Assembly (NCBI GenBank): GCA_045564455.1
Contig: JBJLHG010000002.1
Span: forward strand, 310,001 to 374,000
Length of the DNA stretch: 64,000 nt
Reading direction: 5' to 3'
Source: CASICS01 sp045564455
GTDB lineage: Bacteria; Pseudomonadota; Gammaproteobacteria; Magnimaribacterales; AG-339-G14
The notes below the pieces were generated by a model, which had not been told where the DNA came from, searched no databases, and saw nothing but the letters and a program-made list of their open reading frames with translations. Numbering within the stretch: position 1 is the first letter of the stretch; every line of letters starts with the position of its first letter. This document shows, piece after piece, positions 1 through 6,527 of this stretch. Made by a program: the position numbers and the translations under genes.

Positions 1-390
1 AGATGGTCCTCGAATAACTTCAACTTGTTGAATATTATTTAAGTCAATATCTATTGGATGATCTGCTCCTATTCCTGAGACATCTCGATTTATTAAACCA
101 TTTTCCAAGACTTTAATTCTAGGACCAGAAAGCCCTCTGATTACCGGTTGCCCGATCATAGAACCAAAATCAGTTGATGAAACTCCAAGAAGACCATCAA
201 GTGACTCTCCTAGATTTAGGGTTCCAGTTTTATTTAAATCTGCTTCACCAATTAAGTGAACCGGATTCTCTATTTGACTTACTGATCCTAAAATCGAAGA
301 AGTCACTACAACGTCCTCTAATTCTTCGGCATAAGCAAAGTTTGTTACTAAGATGCCCAATATACTGAGCATATATATAATTTTTTTCAT
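1..390 (-). CDS. TonB-dependent outer-membrane receptor, ZnuD-like (partial, N-terminus only)
   Basis: The minus strand reads 130 open codons from an ATG at 390 to the window edge. A signal peptide (MKKIIYMLSILGILVTNFAYA) is followed by a TonB-box-like stretch (LEDVVVTSS) and a plug domain ending at the conserved VEVIRGPS. The plug segment with RIKVLENG and an ADHP motif resembles zinc receptors of the ZnuD type, which import Zn(II) across the outer membrane using TonB energy. A strong AGGAGG at 395-400 precedes the ATG. The barrel lies outside the window. The receptor family is certain; the zinc substrate is inferred from the plug and from the upstream His/Cys protein. Confidence 0.85.
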   Translation of the reverse strand, partial: MKKIIYMLSILGILVTNFAYAEELEDVVVTSSILGSVSQIENPVHLIGEADLNKTGTLNLGESLDGLLGVSSTDFGSMIGQPVIRGLSGPRIKVLENGLINRDVSGIGADHPIDIDLNNIQQVEVIRGPS

Positions 391-434
391 AATACCTCCT
401 ATGAAAAATAAAATTTAAATTAAAAAAGAAAAAT

Positions 435-707
435 TTAAATTACAGGAGGTGCTCTAGATTGAAAATTCTTTAAGTCTTGAGGGAGAAGAACAATTCGTTT
501 TTGTGTATTAAAAACATTATCAACATAAGTCTTATTATCCAACAACAAAGTTGTGGAAAGACTAATTAACTCATTGTTATGAAATTGACATGCTACCTCG
601 GAGGATTCTTCATCAAAGTGATCATGTAAAATAGGATCAGCCGTTGCAGAAGCAACCAATATGAATCCAGATAATATAAGGAAGTTTTTGTTAGATAAAA
701 ATTTCAA
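435..707 (-). CDS. Small secreted His/Cys-containing protein upstream of TonB receptor
   Basis: A 90-residue protein with an N-terminal signal peptide (about residues 1-23, ending ATA) and therefore probably periplasmic. The mature part has a cluster of possible metal ligands, HDHFDEES followed by CQFH, and ends in RAPPVI. It lies 44 bp upstream of the ZnuD-like receptor on the same strand, so the two probably form an operon. The only start codon available downstream of the in-frame stop at 717-719 that keeps the signal peptide is TTG at 707, and no clear ribosome-binding site precedes it. I do not recognise a named family. A metal-binding accessory role is inference from residues and position. 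Confidence 0.6.
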   Translation of the reverse strand: MKFLSNKNFLILSGFILVASATADPILHDHFDEESSEVACQFHNNELISLSTTLLLDNKTYVDNVFNTQKRIVLLPQDLKNFQSRAPPVI

Positions 708-758
708 GTGGCTATGTTATTGTATTTTTTAAAAAAGATAAATAAAAAAAATGTCTTA

Positions 759-774
759 GAGATTCTATAATCTC
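759..774. repeat. Perfect 6-bp inverted repeat (possible weak terminator or operator)
   Basis: GAGATT and AATCTC are separated by four bases. Read on the minus strand, the hairpin is followed a few bases later by a run of eight T, which could make it a weak terminator for pip. It also sits upstream of the small metal-type operon and could be an operator. The stem is short and AT-rich, so either role is uncertain. Confidence 0.3.
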
Positions 775-849
775 AGTTCAATTTATATTTAATCATGCAG
801 AGATTTTTAAAACTGGAACATAAAAATTATAAAAAGAATTATGGAATTA

Positions 850-1812
850 TTACTTCTTGCAAAACTTATCTGTTGTTTCGATTAGCATTTTTGTTATTTC
901 TTTTTCAAAGGCAGAATGACCTGAAAAAGGAGCAATTTTTAGTTCCGCTTCAGGCCATCTAGAATAAAGCTCATAAGCAGTTGTGGGTGGACAAACAACA
1001 TCATATCTACCCTGGATAATTACTGTAGGAATATGTCTAATCAAATCTATGTTGTCTAAAAGTTGATTTTCGTATTCTAAAAATCCTTTATTTACAAAAT
1101 AGTGATTCTCAATAAGAGCAAAGGCTAGTGCAAATTCTGCATTTACCGAATCTTTTACTGCATTAGGATTATGATTAATAAAACTTGCGGATGCTTCCCA
1201 CTTTGACCAAGCTTTTGCAGCAGATAATTTTTTTTCTTTATTTTCGCTATTGAAGATTTTTCTGTAAGCATTTATTAAATCTGATCTCTCATCTTCTGCT
1301 ATCTCACTAACAAACCTGCTCCATGCTTCAGGATATATTTCACTTGCTCCATACTGATAAAACCAACTGAGTTCTTTGTCTCTCAACATAAAGATCCCTC
1401 TTAAGACAAGTTCGGTTATGCATTCAGGGTGTTTTTGAGCATAAGCAAGTGCAAGTGTGCTTCCCCATGAACCTCCAAAAACAAGCCATCTATCTATTTC
1501 TAATTTTTTTCTTATCGACTCAATATCTTCAACAAGATGCCAAGTGGTATTATCTTCTAAACAAGTATGAGGCTTGCTTTTCCCACAACCTCTCTGATCA
1601 AACAATATTATTCTATATTTCTTTGGGTTAAAAAATCTTCTAGAAAGTTTGCCTGCTCCACCTCCTGGTCCACCATGTAAAAAAATGGCTGGCTTGCCTT
1701 TTGGATTGCCACATTGCTCGTAATAAATTTCGTGAACACCTTTTTTAATATAACCTGAATTAAAAGGCTCTATAGGCGGATAAAGGTTTTTTTCTTTATT
1801 GAAAAATTTCAT
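850..1812 (-). CDS. pip: Proline iminopeptidase
   Basis: Cytoplasmic alpha/beta-hydrolase (S33 family) that removes N-terminal proline from peptides. It has the typical opening (YPPIEPFNSG), the oxyanion motif HGGPGGG, DQRGCGKS, the nucleophile elbow GGSWGS, and a late GHSAFE histidine. A longer reading frame exists back to 1902, but it would run into the tRNA-Phe gene; the ATG at 1812 gives the family-standard N-terminus and about 320 residues. No clear Shine-Dalgarno is visible before this ATG. It lies just downstream of tRNA-Phe on the same strand and could be co-transcribed with it. The function is confident; the start is fairly confident. Confidence 0.93.
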   Translation of the reverse strand: MKFFNKEKNLYPPIEPFNSGYIKKGVHEIYYEQCGNPKGKPAIFLHGGPGGGAGKLSRRFFNPKKYRIILFDQRGCGKSKPHTCLEDNTTWHLVEDIESIRKKLEIDRWLVFGGSWGSTLALAYAQKHPECITELVLRGIFMLRDKELSWFYQYGASEIYPEAWSRFVSEIAEDERSDLINAYRKIFNSENKEKKLSAAKAWSKWEASASFINHNPNAVKDSVNAEFALAFALIENHYFVNKGFLEYENQLLDNIDLIRHIPTVIIQGRYDVVCPPTTAYELYSRWPEAELKIAPFSGHSAFEKEITKMLIETTDKFCKK

Positions 1813-1869
1813 ACCAACATGATACTTGAGTTTTTTTAATTTAACTTTAGTGAAAAATTGAAAATTGAA

Positions 1870-1945
1870 TGGTGCCCAGAGGTGGAATCGAACCACCGAC
1901 ACAAGGATTTTCAGTCCTTTGCTCTACCAACTGAGCTATCTGGGC
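1870..1945 (-). tRNA. tRNA-Phe (GAA), CCA encoded
   Basis: On the minus strand a full 76-nt cloverleaf can be read. The acceptor is GCCCAGA paired with TCTGGGC, the discriminator is A, and CCA is encoded in the genome. The D-loop contains AGCTCAGTTGGTAGAGC. The anticodon loop CTGAAAA has GAA, and the T-arm has GGTTCGATTCC. It matches the E. coli tRNA-Phe pattern closely. Confidence 0.97.
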
Positions 1946-1998
1946 AAAAAGAAGCTTGGATTTTATATAACTTTGACATATAAACAAAGCATAGTTTT

Positions 1999-2003
1999 AG
2001 GAG
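1999..2003 (+). promoter_or_regulatory. Ribosome-binding site AGGAG pointing to an ATT start
   Basis: AGGAG sits eight bases before ATT at 2012, which is the only codon in frame between the TAA at 2006-2008 and the Rossmann motif that has ideal spacing. There is no ATG, GTG or TTG upstream of the dinucleotide-binding motif in this frame, so this site decides the proposed start. Confidence 0.65.
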
Positions 2004-2011
2004 ATTAAAAA

Positions 2012-3100
2012 ATTTTTGACGTAGTAATTATCGGAGCAGGAGTTATTGGCCTATCAATAGCAAAATCTATCTCAGAACAAGGGCGTTCAGTTTTAGTTTT
2101 AGAAAAAGATAAGCGAGCTGGAGAAGGCGTGTCTTCAAGGAATTCAGGAGTAATTCATGCTGGAATGTACTATCCTGAGAACTCTCTAAAAGCCAAATTT
2201 TGTGTTGAAGGAAATAAACTGCTTTACGAGTATGCAAACCAAAAAAATATTGCTCATAAAAAAACAGGAAAATTTATTATTTCAACTAGAAAAAGCGAGC
2301 TTCACAAACTCGATAAAATATATGAACAAGGACTTGCTAATGGGGTAATAATAAAAAAATGTTCAAGCAATGAAATAAAAAATAAAGAACCTTCTTTAAA
2401 TGTTAAAGCAGGCCTATATTCACCTGAAACAGGCATCATTGATGTGCCGGAGTTTGTCACTGCTCTTGAAGGCGATATTCAGCATAAAGGAGGAATTATC
2501 TCTTTTAATACGGAATTTTTATCGGCAAATAAAATTAATGGAAACTTTTCTATCACTTGTAAAGATCAAGATGAGTTTGAAATAAAAGCCAAGACATTAA
2601 TAAATGCTTCAGGTCTTAATTCAGATTTCGTATCAAAAAATATAAAATCTTTAAATAAAAAGTATATTTATAAAATCAATTATGCAAAAGGGCACTACTT
2701 TAAATATTCAGGAGAAAACCCTTTTAGTTGTTTAATTTATCCCTTACCAGATGAGTTTTCCCAAGGACTGCACTTGGGATTCGATATGGGAGGCCAATTA
2801 AGGTTTGGCCCAGATATAAGCTGGAGTGAGGAAATTAATTTTTTATTTGATGAAACTTTAAAGAAAAAATTCATTGAATCAATCCAAAATTATTGGCCAG
2901 AAATGAATCCTCAAAAATTACATCCAGATTACACAGGAGTCAGGCCAAAAATACAAAATCAAAATGAAAAAATGAAAGATTTTTCTATTACTAAATCAGA
3001 AATTCATGGAGTAGATAATCTAATTAACTTGCAAGGAATAGAAAGTCCTGGAGTAACAAGCAGTTTAGCAATAGGAAGATACGTTAGCTCTCTCCTATAA
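2012..3100 (+). CDS. FAD-dependent oxidoreductase, L-2-hydroxyglutarate oxidase-like (ATT start)
   Basis: DAO-superfamily flavoenzyme of about 362 residues. The family N-terminus FDVVIIGAGVIGLSIAKS (FAD-binding GxGxxG) lies upstream of the first conventional start (GTG at 2129), so that start would delete the FAD site. RNSGVIHAGMYYP, CVEGNKLLYE and the C-terminal GIESPGVTSSLAIG match LhgO/L2HGDH proteins, which oxidise L-2-hydroxyglutarate to 2-oxoglutarate and pass electrons to the membrane quinone pool. The frame is open from ATT at 2012, behind AGGAG. Either ATT is a genuine rare start, or an ATG was changed by mutation or sequencing error. Exact substrate is not proven; related 2-hydroxyacid or amine oxidases are alternatives. 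Confidence 0.82.
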   Translation: MFDVVIIGAGVIGLSIAKSISEQGRSVLVLEKDKRAGEGVSSRNSGVIHAGMYYPENSLKAKFCVEGNKLLYEYANQKNIAHKKTGKFIISTRKSELHKLDKIYEQGLANGVIIKKCSSNEIKNKEPSLNVKAGLYSPETGIIDVPEFVTALEGDIQHKGGIISFNTEFLSANKINGNFSITCKDQDEFEIKAKTLINASGLNSDFVSKNIKSLNKKYIYKINYAKGHYFKYSGENPFSCLIYPLPDEFSQGLHLGFDMGGQLRFGPDISWSEEINFLFDETLKKKFIESIQNYWPEMNPQKLHPDYTGVRPKIQNQNEKMKDFSITKSEIHGVDNLINLQGIESPGVTSSLAIGRYVSSLL

Positions 3101-3180
3101 GTTTTATAGAAAATTTCCCTAACAAAACTTATACATAATAAAGTATGAATTATTTTAAATAATTAATATTTTAGAATTTT

Positions 3181-4521
3181 ATGAATGATTTCTCTTTAAG
3201 CAATAAAGTAAGAGCGGGTTATGGAATAGGAGACTTTGCAATATGCCTTTATTGGAGTGGAGTAGGACTTTATCTATTATATTTCTACACCGATGTCGTA
3301 GGAATATCACCTATTCTTGCAGGATGGATATATGCTTTGGGCATTGCTTGGGACGCTATTACTGATCCCTTTATGGGTTATTTGGCTGAAAGAACAAGAA
3401 CAAAAATGGGAAGTTATAGGCCTTATATGTTTTATGGGTCTTTTCCACTAGCCTTTTCATTTGCCTTGTTATTTTGGGCACCTCCTTTTGAAGGTAACTT
3501 GCTATTTTTATTTTTGCTAGTAGTTAACATATTTCATAGGTCTTGCTTCACAATCGTGAGCGTCCCTTATTCTTCTTTAACAGCCAGAATGACAGATGAT
3601 AGCGATGAAAGAACCAAGCTTACTACTGCCCGAATGATTGGAGCTTCTTTTGGAACTTTAGCCATGTCAGCTTTAGGGTTTCCCCTAATCGCTTGGTATG
3701 GCCAAGGAAATGAGGCTTTAGGGTTTATTTTTTTAGGCGGTATTTCAGGCTTGATAGCAGTAATTATTCTTGGAGTTACAATCAAATCTGTAAGAGAAAG
3801 AAAATTTGAATTCAATAAAGAAAAATTACCAAGTTTCAATAAAGTAGCTAAATCAGTAGCAAATAATTATCCCTTTTGGATTGTCTTCTGCTCTATCTTG
3901 ATTCTAGGTGCTACAGCAATTATGTTTAATAAAAACTTAATTTACTTTGTTAAATATTCTTTGAATATGCATGATTATCAGGGTTTGATTTTGGGCGTGC
4001 TTGGCGCAACGGCCTTTATTTCAATTCCGTTTTGGTCATTTTTAGCACTCAAAATAGGCAAGAAAAACGCATGGCTTTTTTCAATGAGTATATTATTTTC
4101 AGGACTTATAGTGTTTTATCTGTATCCCATTTCGAATATTTCAGAATTATTAGTAATTCTAGGGTTTATTGGATTAGGAAACGGCGCAACAGGAATTTTA
4201 TTTTGGTCAATGTTGCCAGACACTATAGAGTACGGTGAATGGAAAACAGGTATCAGGACGGAATCTTCTTTATACGGTTTTATGACTTTTGCTCAGAAAG
4301 GAGCAATAGCTATTGCTGCTCTTGCTTTAGGTTGGGCTTTAACAGTTATAGAGTTTGAACCAAATACAATACAATCAGAAGAAACCTTGATGAATCTAAA
4401 ATTAATTATGGTTTGGGTACCAATAGTTGGAATTTTAATAAGCTTTGCTTTGATTTGTTTTTATCCAATTGACTCAAATTATCATGAGCAATTAATTAAA
4501 GAAATTAATGAAAGAAATTAA
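3181..4521 (+). CDS. GPH-family glycoside/sugar:cation symporter (MFS)
   Basis: A 446-residue inner-membrane protein with about 12 hydrophobic segments. The N-terminal block (GYGIGDFA, then WDAITDPFMGYLAERT) and RPYMFYGS are typical of the glycoside-pentoside-hexuronide:cation symporters related to MelB and XynB transporters. Later motifs include VPYSSLTARMTDD and MLPDTIEYGEWKTG, also family signatures. It overlaps the following oxidoreductase fusion by 14 bp, which indicates translational coupling and a joint role in sugar or glycoside use. The substrate cannot be read from sequence; a beta-glucoside or oligosaccharide is likely given the convergent GH3 gene. Confidence 0.92.
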   Translation: MNDFSLSNKVRAGYGIGDFAICLYWSGVGLYLLYFYTDVVGISPILAGWIYALGIAWDAITDPFMGYLAERTRTKMGSYRPYMFYGSFPLAFSFALLFWAPPFEGNLLFLFLLVVNIFHRSCFTIVSVPYSSLTARMTDDSDERTKLTTARMIGASFGTLAMSALGFPLIAWYGQGNEALGFIFLGGISGLIAVIILGVTIKSVRERKFEFNKEKLPSFNKVAKSVANNYPFWIVFCSILILGATAIMFNKNLIYFVKYSLNMHDYQGLILGVLGATAFISIPFWSFLALKIGKKNAWLFSMSILFSGLIVFYLYPISNISELLVILGFIGLGNGATGILFWSMLPDTIEYGEWKTGIRTESSLYGFMTFAQKGAIAIAALALGWALTVIEFEPNTIQSEETLMNLKLIMVWVPIVGILISFALICFYPIDSNYHEQLIKEINERN

Positions 4522-6499
4522 ATGGGGCTTGATAGGTACTGGAAGCATTGCAGCAGCTTTTGCTCATTCTATAAAAAAAAGCAAAAACTCAGATCTTATA
4601 AGTGTATTTGGTAGAAATAAAAAAACTCTTGATGAATTTTCGAAAAAATTTAATTTAGAAGCTTTTAAAGCTTTTGATGAATTTATATCTTCTAAAAATT
4701 TAGACGCAGTTTATATAGCAACGCCTCATAATTCGCATTTTTTGTACTCTTTAGGAGCTATAAACAAAGGAAAACACGTTTTATGTGAAAAACCATTAGC
4801 AATGAACTCGCAAGAAACAATGATCCTTATTAACGAATCAAAAAAAAATAATGTTTTCTTGATGGAAGCTTTTATGTACAGAGTTCATCCGCAAACAGAA
4901 CTACTAATTAATCTAATTAAAGAAAATTTTTCTGATGAGAAAATTAAAATAGAAAGTTCTTTTGGCTTTAATGCAGATATTCCAAAAGATCATAGATTAA
5001 GAAATCTAAATCTAGCTGGTGGAGCTATCCTAGATGTAGGGTGTTATCCATTATCAATGTCAAGATTAATTGCCGGAGCTTTAAACAATAAAAAATTTAT
5101 GGATCCTGAAAAAATAGATGTAAGCGCAGAATTAGATGAAACTGGAGTCGATAAAAACTCTATCGCAAAAATTATTTTTTCTGAAAAAGTAGAGGCAGAA
5201 ATTAAAACTGCTATCAATGAGGATTTTCCTAATAACTTAGTTATAAAAAGCAAAACAAAAAAGATTGTAGTACCTCAGCCTTGGCATTGCGGGCAATTTC
5301 AAGAAGGAAAGTCATCAATTAGTTTAACTAAAGAAAATAGTGAAGAAGAAGTATTTGAATTAAGCGATTCAATAGGATTATTTACCAGAGAAATAAATCA
5401 TGCGTCTGAGACGATCCTAAATGGAAAGATTGAATCAGAGTTCATGACTCATGCAGATACCTTGGGAAATATGATCTGGTTAGAGAATTGGTACAAAGAC
5501 TCAGGAGTTAATTACCCTCAAAACTTAATAAAAGAATCGCCGATATTAAACTCTTCCTTTACCTCTAAGAAATTAATAACCAAATCAAATATTAGCAATT
5601 TTAATAAAACTGGTTCACGAATAGTCTTCGGATGTGATAATCAAACTTCTTCTTTGCATGCCCATGTAATGTTTGATCATTTTTTTGAGCATGGTGGAAA
5701 TATTTTCGATACAGCTTATATTTATAATGCAGGAAAATCAGACTCTCATCTTGGAGATTGGATTTTATCAAGAAATGTTTCAAAAGATATTATTGTTTTA
5801 GGAAAAGGAGCTCACACTCCTGAGTGCGAACCAAAATTTATTAGGCCGCAATTAGAAGAGTCTCTGGAACGACTAAATTTAGAAAGATTAGATATATATT
5901 GTTTGCATAGAGATAATATAGAAGTACCCGTCGAAGAATTTGTAGATGTGCTTAATGAGCTTAAAGATGACGGACTTATAAATTTTTTTGGTGCATCTAA
6001 TTGGACATTTGATAGATTTAAAGATGCGATGGATTATGCTGAGTTTTCAAAAAAAGAAGGCTTTAAGGTATTGAGTAATAATTTTAGTTTGGCTGAAATG
6101 ATAAATCCTATATGGCCTGGATGTGTTAACTGTGATGAAGACTTTTTAACCTACTTAATAGAAAAAGATGTATTACTTTTTCCATGGTCTAGTACAGCAA
6201 GAGGGTTCTTTGTAGAAAAAGAGTTATCACCTAAAACAAACCACTTTTCAAATCCTACTTTAGAAGAAGAAAAAAGAGTTTGGCATAATCAAGATAATTT
6301 AATAAGAAGGCAAAAATGTTTTGAATTGTCTAAAGAGCTGGGATGTTCTTCAATTGAATTAGCACTTGCATATGTTTTGAATAAACATTCAAATATTTTT
6401 CCTTTAGTTGGCCCTAGAACATTATTTGAATCAGAGAGCTGCATGCAGGCAACTAATATAAAATTATCTGAAAATCAGATGAACTGGCTTATTTCTTAA
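4508..6499 (+). CDS. Fusion protein: Gfo/Idh/MocA dehydrogenase + aldo/keto reductase
   Basis: 663 residues carrying two complete NAD(P)-dependent sugar oxidoreductases. Residues 1 to about 335 form a Gfo/Idh/MocA enzyme: Rossmann GTGSIA near residue 11, catalytic-lysine motif EKP at 94-96, EAFMYRVHP near 120 and GGAILDVGCYP near 171. After a linker, residues about 370-663 form an aldo/keto reductase barrel with its tetrad intact: D401, Y406, K433 and H467. These are usually separate proteins. The start overlaps the symporter gene by 14 bp. Joining them could allow oxidation by one domain and reduction by the other with cofactor recycling on an imported sugar; that is inference. No frameshift or stop lies at the junction. 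Confidence 0.9.
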   Translation: MKEIKWGLIGTGSIAAAFAHSIKKSKNSDLISVFGRNKKTLDEFSKKFNLEAFKAFDEFISSKNLDAVYIATPHNSHFLYSLGAINKGKHVLCEKPLAMNSQETMILINESKKNNVFLMEAFMYRVHPQTELLINLIKENFSDEKIKIESSFGFNADIPKDHRLRNLNLAGGAILDVGCYPLSMSRLIAGALNNKKFMDPEKIDVSAELDETGVDKNSIAKIIFSEKVEAEIKTAINEDFPNNLVIKSKTKKIVVPQPWHCGQFQEGKSSISLTKENSEEEVFELSDSIGLFTREINHASETILNGKIESEFMTHADTLGNMIWLENWYKDSGVNYPQNLIKESPILNSSFTSKKLITKSNISNFNKTGSRIVFGCDNQTSSLHAHVMFDHFFEHGGNIFDTAYIYNAGKSDSHLGDWILSRNVSKDIIVLGKGAHTPECEPKFIRPQLEESLERLNLERLDIYCLHRDNIEVPVEEFVDVLNELKDDGLINFFGASNWTFDRFKDAMDYAEFSKKEGFKVLSNNFSLAEMINPIWPGCVNCDEDFLTYLIEKDVLLFPWSSTARGFFVEKELSPKTNHFSNPTLEEEKRVWHNQDNLIRRQKCFELSKELGCSSIELALAYVLNKHSNIFPLVGPRTLFESESCMQATNIKLSENQMNWLIS

Positions 6500-6527
6500 T
6501 CAAATTTTATAAGAATTTTAAAAAAAT

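Noticed and set aside
708..740. Zur or Fur operator upstream of the small His/Cys gene
   Set aside because: Only a GTTAT half-site is visible; no matching second half at the expected spacing.
1813..1902. N-terminal extension of proline iminopeptidase
   Set aside because: It would begin inside tRNA-Phe and has no similarity to the family N-terminus; ATG at 1812 fits.
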